DNA from: Methanomicrobia archaeon DTU008 | GTDB taxonomy: Archaea; Thermoplasmatota; Thermoplasmata; Methanomassiliicoccales; Methanomassiliicoccaceae | DNA length: 39,103 nt | Assembly: GCA_001512965.1 (NCBI GenBank) | Contig: LFRW01000036.1 | Coordinates: forward strand, 1-39,103 | Direction: 5' to 3' | Part shown: piece by piece, positions 25,154 to 34,821 of the stretch | Numbering within the stretch: position 1 is the first letter of the stretch | Layout: each line of letters starts with the position of its first letter | Notes under the pieces: model-generated | What the model was told of the DNA's origin: nothing | The model's database searches: none | What the model saw: the letters and a program-made list of their open reading frames with translations, nothing else | Position numbers and translations under genes: made by a program

Positions 25154-25169
25154 CTTATAGATCCTGCCG
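25154..25169 (+). other. 5' arm of the 16S rRNA processing stem
   Basis: CTTATAGATCCTGCCG pairs with CGGTAGGACTATAAG at 26742-26756: 15 pairs, with one bulged A and one G-U pair. It closes the 16S rRNA into a loop, as in archaeal pre-rRNA processing stems. Confidence 0.7.
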
Positions 25170-25219
25170 ATTCAATAAAGTGTGTAGTCCTTAGGCAACT
25201 TCGGTTGCTAACGGAATTG

Positions 25220-26688
<1,469 letters not shown>

Positions 26689-26741
26689 CGTAATATACGT
26701 AAATTGCAAGGAATGGCATCGTTGCCTTCCTGCCCAATTCC

Positions 26742-26756
26742 CGGTAGGACTATAAG
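26742..26756 (+). other. 3' arm of the 16S rRNA processing stem
   Basis: CGGTAGGACTATAAG is complementary to 25154-25169 across the entire 16S gene (one bulged A, one G-U pair). Confidence 0.7.
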
Positions 26757-27061
26757 CACCAAAAATGCATCGAGCGTCATTGTCAGTCTTCTTTTGATCA
26801 TTGATTCATCAGATAGCGTAAGTGTTCTCTATCAAGGATCAAGGACCTTCTATTCAGGATCTCTAACCAACATTGCATTTTCTCGTCACATATGACCCTC
26901 CGTTCAATCCCATCTACATCAATGGGTCGCAATGAGCGATCGAGATGACGATCGTTCCTCGATAGAACATGACCGAACGTTCATTGTGGCCATTAGTATT
27001 CCGCCAAGTAGATGCATCTGACACGAACGCGAAGGGGTCATGGAGTTTCTTATTGAGAAAG

Positions 27062-27070
27062 GATAAATAT
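27062..27070 (+). promoter_or_regulatory. TATA box of pyrG
   Basis: GATAAATAT is centred 29 bp before the ATG at 27095, giving a leaderless or nearly leaderless mRNA. Confidence 0.6.
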
Positions 27071-27094
27071 TGACCCGGATTATGGGATGCTCCC

Positions 27095-28732
27095 ATGGAG
27101 ACGATGAAATACATTTTCGTCACCGGTGGAGTTATTTCTGGCCTAGGAAAAGGTATCACCGCATCATCCATTGGACGTTTGCTGAAATCCCGCGGCTTTG
27201 AAGTTACCGCCGTGAAGATCGATCCCTATCTCAACATCGACGCTGGGACCATGAATCCCTTCGAACATGGGGAGGTCTACGTGCTGGACGATGGCGCAGA
27301 GGCCGACCTCGACCTCGGCAATTACGAGAGGTATCTAGACATCAGTCTGTCCGCAGATCACAACATCACCACTGGCAAGGTCTATCGCGCGGTCATCGAG
27401 AAGGAGAGGGCGGGGGAGTATCTGGGAAAGACGGTCCAGATAATCCCTCATATAACCAACGAGATCAAGCGTAGGATAAAGACGGTCGCCGAGGCCTCCG
27501 GGGCCGACGTATGCGTAGTTGAGCTCGGCGGGACGGTAGGTGACATCGAGTCGATGCCCTTCCTTGAAGCGGTCCGTCAGATGAACACCGAGATGGGCAA
27601 GGGCCAGAACTGCCTTTTCGTTCATACGACCCTGGTGCCGGTCATGGGCACGGTGGGAGAGCCGAAGACGAAGCCCACCCAGCATTCGGTGAAGGAACTT
27701 CGTGCCATCGGTATTCAGCCGGACATAATCGTGGCAAGGTCCAACAAGCCGCTGGATTACCCGATAAGGCGAAAGATCGCCCTGTTCTGCGACGTTGCAT
27801 TGGAGGCCGTCGTCTCCACTCCAGATGCCAAGTCGATCTACGAGGTGCCGATAATCCTAGAGGAGCAAGGCCTCACGGACTACATCCTTCGACGGTTGGG
27901 GATGGACGCTTCCGAGAAGGATCTGAAGGAATGGCGCGAGTTCCTCGACCGCATCCTCTATTCCCATGAGACCGTCCGCATCGCCCTGGTCGGCAAGTAT
28001 ACGGACCTGGCCGATGCCTACCTGTCCCACCTCGAGGCCTTCCACCATGCCGGGGCCGAGCTCAAGACTAAGGTCGACATCCAGTACTTCGATTCCGAAC
28101 TGGTAGAGAAAAATGGCATCCCTCAGGAAATGGCATGCTGCAATGGCATCCTGATCCCAGGCGGTTTCGGTTCACGCGGCATCGAGGGAAAGATAATGAC
28201 GGCCAAGTTCGCCCGGGAGAAGGGCATTCCATTCCTTGGAGTTTGCCTTGGCTTCCAGATCGCGACGATCGAGATCGCCCGCAACCTCCTTGGACTGTCC
28301 GGGGCCAATAGCACGGAGATCGAGCCTGATTGCACCAGCCCGGTGATCGACATCCTGCCTGAGCAGATCGGCGTTCTAAAGAAGGGAGGCACTATGCGGC
28401 TGGGGGCCCAAAAGGTCCTGGTGAAGGAAGGCTCGATAGCCCACCAATTGTATGGGGCAACGGAGGTCATGGAGCGCCACCGCCACCGCTACGAGGTCAA
28501 TCCTGAATACATCGCGACCTTGGAGGAGGTCGGGTGGAAGTTCACCGGCAGGTCCGATGACGGCATCAAGATGGAGATTGGCGAACTGGAGGGGCATCCC
28601 TTCTTCGTAGCATCTCAGTTCCATCCCGAGTTCAAGTCCCGACCTAGAAAACCATCGCCGTTGCACCTGGGGCTGGTGAAGGCGGCTCTCGATCATAAGA
28701 AGGCTCAAGAGAACCGCCTCTCCGAACTATGA
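27095..28732 (+). CDS. pyrG: CTP synthase
   Basis: A 545-residue, full-length enzyme converting UTP to CTP with ATP and glutamine. The N-terminal synthetase domain starts [19 protein letters not shown] (P-loop-like ATP site), followed by [19 protein letters not shown]. The C-terminal class I glutaminase has the oxyanion segment [12 protein letters not shown], the nucleophile GVCLGFQ and the His-Glu pair in FHPEFKSRP. The start is ATG 27095, or ATG 27104 (MKYIFVTGG); the TATA position favours the first. It stands alone directly after the 16S rRNA. Confidence 0.97.
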   Translation: METMKYIFVTGGVISGLGKGITASSIGRLLKSRGFEVTAVKIDPYLNIDAGTMNPFEHGEVYVLDDGAEADLDLGNYERYLDISLSADHNITTGKVYRAVIEKERAGEYLGKTVQIIPHITNEIKRRIKTVAEASGADVCVVELGGTVGDIESMPFLEAVRQMNTEMGKGQNCLFVHTTLVPVMGTVGEPKTKPTQHSVKELRAIGIQPDIIVARSNKPLDYPIRRKIALFCDVALEAVVSTPDAKSIYEVPIILEEQGLTDYILRRLGMDASEKDLKEWREFLDRILYSHETVRIALVGKYTDLADAYLSHLEAFHHAGAELKTKVDIQYFDSELVEKNGIPQEMACCNGILIPGGFGSRGIEGKIMTAKFAREKGIPFLGVCLGFQIATIEIARNLLGLSGANSTEIEPDCTSPVIDILPEQIGVLKKGGTMRLGAQKVLVKEGSIAHQLYGATEVMERHRHRYEVNPEYIATLEEVGWKFTGRSDDGIKMEIGELEGHPFFVASQFHPEFKSRPRKPSPLHLGLVKAALDHKKAQENRLSEL

Positions 28733-29081
28733 TGGCATGGGGCTCTATCCTGCCGGTTAATGGACTGGGCAGCAACCCCTGCGACAAGATGTCCAGGGGC
28801 AAGGGTCGACGTTCAACGCATCAGGGCAAGCCCTGAAAGGGCATTACGGCTCCGAGGGGTCGATCCAGCGTAGATGTGGGAAACTGTCTTGGAACGGCCG
28901 GCAGAAGATGTGAGGATGCCTGCCCTGAAAACCTCTTCTCATACGAACGCCCGTCTTGAGCGATGCATGGCGACGCCATCTGCGCTCTCAAGGCCCTAGA
29001 GTTGAGTCAGGGATCAGAGGGCACCATCTCTGTCGCCATGCATCGCCGGTCGGCGCCCGCCACGGCGGTGGTGGCCATAGC
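28733..29081. other. Structured intergenic region between pyrG and aIF2-beta
   Basis: No protein gene is supported. There are strong hairpins after pyrG: CCCCTG/CAGGGG (28776-28781 with 28794-28799, plus an inner GAC/GTC) and TCAGGG-CAAG-CCCTGA (28821-28836), which may end the pyrG transcript. Further on lies the 15-bp inverted repeat (28960-29046). The motifs of SRP RNA and RNase P RNA were looked for on both strands and not found. Confidence 0.55.
28960..29046. repeat. Perfect 15-bp inverted repeat with 57-nt interior
   Basis: GCGATGCATGGCGAC (28960-28974) is exactly complementary to GTCGCCATGCATCGC (29032-29046). The left arm can alternatively fold locally (ATGGC-gac-GCCAT), and the interior has CTCAA/TTGAG. 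This is a candidate structured RNA or paired protein-binding site. Confidence 0.6.
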
Positions 29082-29092
29082 TATATTTATAT
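29082..29092 (+). promoter_or_regulatory. TATA box of aIF2-beta
   Basis: TATATTTATAT lies 30-40 bp before the ATG; the predicted leader is about 9 nt. The same element read on the minus strand (ATATAAATATAG) is also a good TATA box pointing toward the inverted repeat. Confidence 0.6.
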
Positions 29093-29121
29093 GAAATGAT
29101 TAGCTTGAGAGGTCGATAACC

Positions 29122-29742
29122 ATGGCAGATGACGATTACCTATCACTACTGGGAAGGGCGAAGGAGAAACTTCCCGAGACCATCGAGAAGCATGAGAGGT
29201 TCACCGTCCCTGAGCCCGATGTGCTCCAGGAGGGAAAGATCACCGTCGTCCGCAACTTCGGGGCCATCATAGATGCTCTGCGCAGGGACCCGGAACACCT
29301 CCTTCACTACCTGTTGAGGGAACTGGGAACGCCTGGGCAGATCGAAGGGCAGAGACTCGTCCTGAAGGCCAAGATCTCCCCGGCGCAGATCAACGATCGC
29401 ATCACCACCTACACCGAGACCTTCGTTCTGTGCTCGGAGTGTGGAAGGCCTGACACCCACATAGTCAAGGAAGGCCGCACCCTGGTCCTAGAATGCGAGG
29501 CTTGCGGCGCCCACCGTCCAGTGAGGGTCCGCCGCACAGTGCGCTCCGATGAGAAGGAAGGGATCAAGGAGGGCGGCGTCTACGAGGTGACGGTGGAGGA
29601 CGTAGGCCGCAAGGGCGATGGCGTGGCCAAGCTGGACAAGTACATCATCTACGTGCCCGGCGCCGCAAAGGGGGCTCAGGTGAAGGTACGGATCCAGAAG
29701 ATCTCGGGCAACGTGGCCTTCTCCGTGCTGGACAACTCCTGA
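29122..29742 (+). CDS. Translation initiation factor aIF2 beta with TRAM domain
   Basis: A 206-residue protein. Residues 1-140 are aIF2-beta: an N-terminal helix, the central alpha-beta domain (ITVVRNFGAIIDALRRDPEHLLHYLLRELG begins it; core NFGAIIDALRRDPEH) and a zinc ribbon with CSECGRPDT and CEACGAH. Residues about 150-206 form a TRAM domain (GGVYEVTVEDVGRKGDGVA through VAFSVLDNS), an RNA-binding fold found on tRNA methylthiotransferases. aIF2 delivers initiator Met-tRNA to the 30S subunit. TRAM-tailed aIF2-beta is known in several euryarchaeal groups and is absent from the shorter crenarchaeal form. It is monocistronic. Confidence 0.93.
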   Translation: MADDDYLSLLGRAKEKLPETIEKHERFTVPEPDVLQEGKITVVRNFGAIIDALRRDPEHLLHYLLRELGTPGQIEGQRLVLKAKISPAQINDRITTYTETFVLCSECGRPDTHIVKEGRTLVLECEACGAHRPVRVRRTVRSDEKEGIKEGGVYEVTVEDVGRKGDGVAKLDKYIIYVPGAAKGAQVKVRIQKISGNVAFSVLDNS

Positions 29743-29848
29743 GACCGCTCAAACCCCTTTCCTCAATATTCGGCTGAAGTGCGCTCGATCGCACTCATCC
29801 GGCCGCTCGTCACTTCTCATGCCAGCACGTTCAGGCGGGCAAGAAAAG

Positions 29849-29856
29849 ATTTAAGA
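29849..29856 (+). promoter_or_regulatory. TATA box of tRNA-Ser
   Basis: GATTTAAG lies about 30 bp before the mature tRNA 5' end. Confidence 0.5.
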
Positions 29857-29881
29857 ATGTTCTCACCATCTTGTGGCCCAA

Positions 29882-29968
29882 GCGGAGGTGGCCCAGCCTG
29901 GCAAGGCGCAGGATTGCTAATCCTGTGTCCGCAAGGACTCGGGGGTTCAAATCCCCCCCTCCGCGCCA
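29882..29968 (+). tRNA. tRNA-Ser(GCT), CCA encoded
   Basis: Acceptor arm GCGGAGG/CCTCCGC, discriminator G, and a genomically encoded CCA (29966-29968). The anticodon stem-loop is CAGGA-TTGCTAA-TCCTG, with anticodon GCT at 29916-29918. A long variable arm (GTCC-gcaa-GGAC) identifies a class II tRNA, and the T arm is GGGGG-TTCAAAT-CCCCC. The G discriminator and variable arm agree with serine. Confidence 0.95.
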
Positions 29969-30187
29969 CTTTCCAATCCATCGACCTGCTTTTTCATCGT
30001 TCGGTGCAGCCTCCTATCGTCACGAATTGCTCAAGGTCCAAGGGGTGATGAAGAGTTCCGCGGGAAGGGAAAGAAGAATATGCCATGGGGTGAAAGGGCA
30101 ACCCCCTCGCAATGATATATGTTGCTAACGCGGCCCCCTCATCCGAGACATCATCGAACATCCGCGAGGCAAGGGGGGATGAACACC

Positions 30188-31786
30188 TCACCTCCCCCGG
30201 CGGAGCATGAAGGTGACCACGATGGCCGCCGTCAATACAATGCCCGCACTGGCTACCAGCAATGCGGCGTCATCGGGAATATCTCCATCGATCGACATCA
30301 CCGGGATGGGCCCGAGGTCGAGCTGCATGCCGTCGACGGTGACGTTCTCCTCCGCATACTCGATGTCGCCGGCACTGAACGTCAGCGTATGGCTGCCCTG
30401 TCCCGCCATGATGACGAAACCACCGCCTTCGCCGGTCATCACCGACGTGCCGTCCTCCAACGACACCTTGATGCCAGCTATGCCATTCCCTGCGGCATCC
30501 ACCATGTTGCCGCGTATGGGCACCATGGCAGGCAAGGGAATGACCGAGACCGATTCGCTCTTGTCCCCGATCCCTGCAACGTTCCTTGCCGCCACTTGGA
30601 ACCTGTACTCCTTACCATTGGTCAGGCCGGTGACGAGGTAAGTGGTCTCGGACGTACGAGCGAGTTCAGCACCATCAAGATAGATCACATACTCCATCAC
30701 GGCGCTGCCGCTACCGGATGGAACGTTCCAAGAGAGTTCGACCTGGCCATCGCCGGCCGTGGCAGAGACCGTTGGTGCTTCAGAGGCCGAAGGGGACATG
30801 AGGTACGTCGTCGAGAGACTGGACGTCCCGGCGATGTTCACAGCCTTCACGCCAAAGCGATATGTGGTTCCCTCGTCTAGGCCAGTGATGGTCGATGTGA
30901 GGCCGTCCACGGTCTCGAACAGCATCCATACGCTGTCTCCCTCGCCGGCAGCGTACCAGACCTCGTATTCCATCGGCTCGCCAAGATTTGGCGGCGCATT
31001 CCATCTAAGGGTCACCTCTCCCACCCCAGCGATCTCCTCGAGACCGATCGGCGCTTCCGGCCTTGTCAGGGCGATCGTCTCAACCCCGCTCCATGATGGT
31101 GAATCGAAACCATAAGCACCGTCTACATAGTACACCTTGGTACGTTGATCGAGGTAGCTCCACCCCATGAAGTGATCTGGCGAATTCCCCTTGAATTGCA
31201 ATGTCTTCATTTTGAAGCAGTAGTCGAACGCACCGCGTCCGATGCTGGTGACGCTGGCAGGTATGGTGACCGAGGTCAGGGAGTTGCAAGCGAAGAATGC
31301 AAAGGTGCCTATCCTGGTGACGCCCTCAGGGATGGTGATGTGGGTCAGAGAGGCGCAGCCCATGAACGCGTATTCACCAATGTAGGTGACGCCTTCAGGG
31401 ATATCGATGCTTTTGAGGAAGCTGCAGTAATAGAACGCGTAATCTCCAATGCGTGTGACGCTGTCGGGGATGATGACGCTCGTCAGGAAGGAATACTCGA
31501 ACGCATTTTCACCGATGAACCTGACAGGAATACCACCGATCTCCGATGGGATGATGACATCCCTCTGGGAGCCGATGTACTTCGTGATAATGATGTACTT
31601 CCCCCCAATGGCTGTGTACTCGAAACCTCCCTGTACCGCACCCAGCATGAACTCTGATGACCGAGATATCATGGAGGTTGGATCGGATCCAGCATCTGTC
31701 CGTTCCAGTTCATTGATGGTGGCCAGGGGTGCAAGAACAGATAGCGATATCAGCGTTATCAATGCGATGCAGAGGAGCCTATACAT
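30188..31786 (-). CDS. Surface protein: BspA-type LRR, two FN3 domains, C-terminal anchor
   Basis: A 532-residue secreted, anchored protein. After an N-terminal signal (MYRLLCIALITLISLSVLAP) come about five BspA/LRR_5-type leucine-rich repeats (residues about 50-200) with the recurring core IPEGVTRIGTFAFFAC. Next are two fibronectin type III domains (about 230-320 and 325-415), a carboxypeptidase-regulatory-like domain (GNMVDAAGNGIAGIKVSLEDG) and a C-terminal membrane helix followed by RRGR. Such proteins mediate adhesion; BspA repeats are common in gut bacteria and protists, so transfer is likely. The start is ATG 31786, not the in-frame codon at 31807, because the TATA element at 31817-31824 puts transcription near 31795. 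Confidence 0.85.
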   Translation of the reverse strand: MYRLLCIALITLISLSVLAPLATINELERTDAGSDPTSMISRSSEFMLGAVQGGFEYTAIGGKYIIITKYIGSQRDVIIPSEIGGIPVRFIGENAFEYSFLTSVIIPDSVTRIGDYAFYYCSFLKSIDIPEGVTYIGEYAFMGCASLTHITIPEGVTRIGTFAFFACNSLTSVTIPASVTSIGRGAFDYCFKMKTLQFKGNSPDHFMGWSYLDQRTKVYYVDGAYGFDSPSWSGVETIALTRPEAPIGLEEIAGVGEVTLRWNAPPNLGEPMEYEVWYAAGEGDSVWMLFETVDGLTSTITGLDEGTTYRFGVKAVNIAGTSSLSTTYLMSPSASEAPTVSATAGDGQVELSWNVPSGSGSAVMEYVIYLDGAELARTSETTYLVTGLTNGKEYRFQVAARNVAGIGDKSESVSVIPLPAMVPIRGNMVDAAGNGIAGIKVSLEDGTSVMTGEGGGFVIMAGQGSHTLTFSAGDIEYAEENVTVDGMQLDLGPIPVMSIDGDIPDDAALLVASAGIVLTAAIVVTFMLRRGR

Positions 31787-32172
31787 GTTGCCTTCGAGGG
31801 CGAACACATTTTATGATTATAATACGATTTATTCAATCCCATAATGTTATGGGCTATCGCTGGCCGGGCAAACAACGCTCAGGATGCACCTTGCCCTCTC
31901 ACCTTTCAAGCCTTCGCCCACTGGACCCGGTCTCGCCAATGTGGTCGTGAAGCACCTTTCCAGCTTCAAGGAAGGGCCTGGTGTGCATGCTCCGACAATC
32001 CTCTATCTTGACGAGTCCGGACGAAGCATTCTTGTCCCTCTCGCTAATGATACATCACGGACCGATCTCTTCGATCACAGGTGCATCGGTCCCAACATGG
32101 CATCGGACAAGGATGTCCAGCGGCATTAGATGGGGAGTTGGATCAAAAGGGAAACATCATCGGCGGTCAGCC
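31787..32172. other. Intergenic region
   Basis: About 386 bp. It holds the TATA box of the LRR gene (31817-31824, minus strand TTATAATC) and the palindrome at 31838-31853. An 81-codon open frame at 31884-32129 on the plus strand has no recognised homology and no ribosome binding site. Confidence 0.5.
31838..31853. repeat. Palindrome upstream of the surface-protein promoter
   Basis: CCCATAA-tg-TTATGGG: two perfect 7-bp arms 2 bp apart, directly upstream of the TATA element of the LRR gene. This is a good candidate operator. Confidence 0.5.
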
Positions 32173-32952
32173 CTATGTTCTTCCTGTCATCCTCCTTCCT
32201 ACGAGTGGCATGCTGATCGCGAAGGCCGCAACGATGACGACCGCGACGATGACGGCCGCCGCGACCATCGTGGGATTGGAGCCCTGGTTGACCGCGATGC
32301 CTGCCAGCGCCCATATTATCACTGCACCATATGCCACGTCCTTCCGCCTGAAGGCCATGACCACGGTGATGGCCAATATCAGGAGGAGCACCACGATCGC
32401 CCATATCTCCGGCCCTATGCCGAACCCGTCCCAGTCGACGGATACAAGCGTAGCCGAGATGTTGGCCACCGTGGCGACGGTTATCCACCCTAGATATACG
32501 CTGAACGGCAGATGGACGGCCAGCCTTTCCACCGCATCGACCCTTTCCGTCCCGATCCCCAGGCGGAGATATATCGCTATCAGGGTGCCGAGGAGAAAGA
32601 GCATTATGACGACAGAGATGACCAGCGCTTCATACTGCCAGGCGAACAGCCAGAGGATGTTGAGGGCGCTGCTCAGAACGAAGAGCCATCCGATCCGGCC
32701 GTGAGGTGCCGATAGCCCCGGACGAACGATCAGCTGATATGCGATGAAGATGGCGAGCAAGAGGTATATGATGCCCCAGATGGCAAACGTGAACCCTGCT
32801 GGCGTCACCAGCGTGGGGTTCATGTCCGAGATCTCCGACGTTACCTTTCCGCCGATCAGGGACGTACTCCCCGCCAGACCGTTGACGATCAACATCATGA
32901 CGTATGCGATCGCGTTGGATACTGTCAACAAGGTGATGTTGCCTGGCCTCAT
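32173..32952 (-). CDS. TspO/MBR-like polytopic membrane protein
   Basis: A 259-residue membrane protein with about eight hydrophobic helices. The stretch TPAGFTFAIWGIIYLLLAIF, then ALNILWLFAWQYE and LPFSVYLGWITVATVANISA, resembles the larger prokaryotic TspO/MBR (tryptophan-rich sensory) relatives, which carry extra helices beyond the five of TspO. The ligand is unknown; porphyrin is the classical one. The start is ATG 32952: the TATA box at 32984-32992 predicts transcription from about 32962, downstream of the in-frame ATGs at 32979 and 32970. Confidence 0.62.
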   Translation of the reverse strand: MRPGNITLLTVSNAIAYVMMLIVNGLAGSTSLIGGKVTSEISDMNPTLVTPAGFTFAIWGIIYLLLAIFIAYQLIVRPGLSAPHGRIGWLFVLSSALNILWLFAWQYEALVISVVIMLFLLGTLIAIYLRLGIGTERVDAVERLAVHLPFSVYLGWITVATVANISATLVSVDWDGFGIGPEIWAIVVLLLILAITVVMAFRRKDVAYGAVIIWALAGIAVNQGSNPTMVAAAVIVAVVIVAAFAISMPLVGRRMTGRT

Positions 32953-32983
32953 GGACGCACATGATGACATTCTGAGCAAATGG

Positions 32984-32992
32984 GATATAAAT
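32984..32992 (-). promoter_or_regulatory. TATA box of the TspO-like gene
   Basis: On the minus strand TTTATATCC is centred about 36 bp before ATG 32952. It excludes the two upstream ATGs as starts. Confidence 0.6.
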
Positions 32993-33106
32993 GGACCCGC
33001 CGGGGGTCGGCCGAACGAGCGTGTCTCGTCACATGGCCCGATGACTGTTCAAAACGAGCGGGATGGCGGCATTTCCTATCCAATTTTCCACACCGCAGGG
33101 GTAATG

Positions 33107-33117
33107 TTAAAAATATA
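33107..33117 (+). promoter_or_regulatory. TATA box of glnA
   Basis: TTAAAAATATA is centred 25 bp before the ATG at 33137, so the message should be leaderless. Confidence 0.6.
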
Positions 33118-33136
33118 GCATCATTTACGGCTGCCA

Positions 33137-34642
33137 ATGAGCCAAGAAGCGTCGTCCAGCCTTAACCCTCTGGTCTCCTTTCTGAAGAAGTCTCCCAGGG
33201 AGTTCACCAAGGCAGACATCATCAACTTCATAGAAGCAAATGGGATCGAGATGGTTAACTTCCGCTACCCGGCCAGCGACGGGCGGCTCAAGACATTGAA
33301 CTTCGTCATCACCGACAGGGACTATCTCGAGCAGATACTCTCCTCCGGAGAGCGGGTGGACGGTTCCAACATATTCCCCCAGTTCATCAACACGGGATCC
33401 AGCGACCTTTACGTCGTCCCTCGATTCAGGACCGCTTTCGTAGATCCCTTCAGCGAGATCCCCGCCATCTGTTTCCTCTGTTCCTTCTACGATAAGGATG
33501 GCAAGCCGGCGTCCATCTCGCCGGAACACGTCCTCAAGAAGGCCCACGCAGCCTTCACCGAGGTGACGGGCATGACCTTCGAGGCCATGGGAGAGCTGGA
33601 ATTCTACGTCATCGGCGACAAGGACGATCTGTTCCTGGCCGAGGACCAGCGCGGCTACCATGAATCTGGCCCCTTCACCAAGTTCGAGAGGTTCCGCACC
33701 GACTGCATGCTCGCCATAGCCCGTGCGGGAGGACACATCAAATATGGCCATTCCGAGGTGGGCAACTTCACCCTTGGCGACAAGATCTATGAGCAGAACG
33801 AGATCGAGTTCATGGTGACCGACGTGGAGCAGGCGGCGGATGAACTGGTCATCGCCAAATGGATCATCCGGAACATGGCCTACCTCTACGGTCTGGACGT
33901 CACCTTCGCACCCAAGATCACCAATGGAAAGGCCGGTAGCGGTCTGCACATCCATACCCGCATCATGAAAGATGGGTTGAACCAGTACGTGAAGGACGGC
34001 CGCCTCAGCGATACCGCGAAGACCGCCATCGCAGGCTTCATGACCTGCGCATCGTCCTTGACCGCGTTCGGCAACACCAATCCGACGTCCTACCTGCGTC
34101 TGGTCCCGCATCAGGAGGCTCCCACCTCGATCTGCTGGGGAGACCGCAACCGCTCCGTTCTGGTAAGGGTACCGCTCGGATGGACCCATGGCACGGACAT
34201 GGTGGCCGACGCCAATCCGCTCGAACGGCCAGTGGAGATGGACCTGTCCCAGAAGCAGACCGTGGAATTCCGCTGCCCCGACGGATCGGCCGATGTATAT
34301 CTCCTCCTCGCTGGCCTGGTGACGGCCGCACGCCACGGCTTCGAGATGAAGGACGCCCTGGATGTCGCGAACAGGACATATGTCGACGTGAACATACATC
34401 ACAAGGAGCACCGCGATAAGCTGATGTCCCTTGACCAGCTCCCCGCTTCCTGCTACGAGTCAGCTGCTGAGCTGGAGGCTCACCGGGAGATCTTCGAACG
34501 ATACGCCGTGTTCGAGCCGTCGATGATCGACGCCGTGGCGAATCGTCTCAGGTCCTTCGATGACCGGAACATCCGTGAAGAGATCAACAACGATCCAGAG
34601 AAGGCCGCTCAGCTGGTAAGGAGATTCCTGCACTGCGGATGA
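33137..34642 (+). CDS. glnA: Glutamine synthetase family protein
   Basis: A 501-residue enzyme, longer than the approximately 440-470 residues of common GSI. The N-terminal beta-grasp has VNFRYPASDGRLKTLNF. Catalytic-domain motifs are GELEFYVIGD (metal-binding Glu), YEQNEIEF, GSGLHIHTRI (ATP/metal), NPTSYLRLVP and WGDRNRSVLVRVP, and late Arg/Glu in TVEFRCPDGSADVYL. The extra length lies mainly in a C-terminal helical part after HKEHRDKLMSLDQLP. It makes glutamine from glutamate and ammonia; relatives in the superfamily act on other amines, so the substrate is less certain. No adenylylation motif is evident. It is monocistronic. Confidence 0.87.
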   Translation: MSQEASSSLNPLVSFLKKSPREFTKADIINFIEANGIEMVNFRYPASDGRLKTLNFVITDRDYLEQILSSGERVDGSNIFPQFINTGSSDLYVVPRFRTAFVDPFSEIPAICFLCSFYDKDGKPASISPEHVLKKAHAAFTEVTGMTFEAMGELEFYVIGDKDDLFLAEDQRGYHESGPFTKFERFRTDCMLAIARAGGHIKYGHSEVGNFTLGDKIYEQNEIEFMVTDVEQAADELVIAKWIIRNMAYLYGLDVTFAPKITNGKAGSGLHIHTRIMKDGLNQYVKDGRLSDTAKTAIAGFMTCASSLTAFGNTNPTSYLRLVPHQEAPTSICWGDRNRSVLVRVPLGWTHGTDMVADANPLERPVEMDLSQKQTVEFRCPDGSADVYLLLAGLVTAARHGFEMKDALDVANRTYVDVNIHHKEHRDKLMSLDQLPASCYESAAELEAHREIFERYAVFEPSMIDAVANRLRSFDDRNIREEINNDPEKAAQLVRRFLHCG

Positions 34643-34781
34643 GCGTGCCGTCACGGGCCGTCCTCTCGCGCCGCCCGCTGCCGCCTCCGTGAGGTGTGAG
34701 GGTCGGCGCGGAGGGGCATCAAACGTCTTTCCGCAAAGGGCTCCGAGCGGACCGAAACCGCCGTTCGCGCCCTGATCCTTC

Positions 34782-34790
34782 ATATAAAAA
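34782..34790 (+). promoter_or_regulatory. TATA box of the TBP gene
   Basis: ATATAAAAA is centred 36 bp before the ATG at 34822. The TBP gene's own TATA box is close to consensus. The rest of 34643-34821 is spacer. Confidence 0.6.
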
Positions 34791-34821
34791 CAAAAATCGA
34801 ACATGTTTGGCTTATATTAGT

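Larger units (their letters stand above)
24526..25219 (+). other. 16S rRNA promoter region and pre-rRNA leader
   Basis: No protein gene is convincing here. The left part (24526-24730) is spacer. From 24732 on there are three tandem promoters (see next entries). The rest is a leader with many hairpins: CCGGGAGA/TCTCCCGG (24863-24870 with 24884-24891), GGGTTG/CAACCC (24890-24895 with 24902-24907), GAGGTA/TACCTC around 24915-24934, CAGCG/CGCTG near 25132-25147, and GCAAC-UUCG-GUUGC just before the 16S. Confidence 0.7.
26689..27094 (+). other. 16S trailer and pyrG upstream region
   Basis: No gene is supported. The first part forms a local hairpin (26705-26732, with GGCA-tcg-TTGCC at its tip) inside the processing stem. 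The second part, before pyrG, holds an imperfect 13-bp inverted repeat (26930-26942 with 26974-26986), the palindromes ACGATCGT (26948-26955) and GAACGTTC (26975-26982), and the pyrG TATA box. Confidence 0.6.

Noticed and set aside
26914-27171. An 85-codon minus-strand ORF across the pyrG promoter
   Set aside because: It covers the TATA box and start of pyrG, and has no homology or promoter.
28733-29081. SRP RNA or RNase P RNA gene in the structured spacer
   Set aside because: I looked on both strands for the SRP helix 8 core (GGAAG with GCAGC) and the RNase P GAGGAAAGTCC and ACAGAAA motifs; none is present.
31884-32129. An 81-codon plus-strand ORF between the LRR and TspO-like genes
   Set aside because: It has no ribosome binding site, no convincing TATA box at the right distance and no family resemblance; it could be a decayed gene but cannot be supported.
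33125-34411. A 428-codon open frame on the minus strand inside glnA
   Set aside because: It is a shadow of glnA on the opposite strand, with no recognisable motif or promoter.
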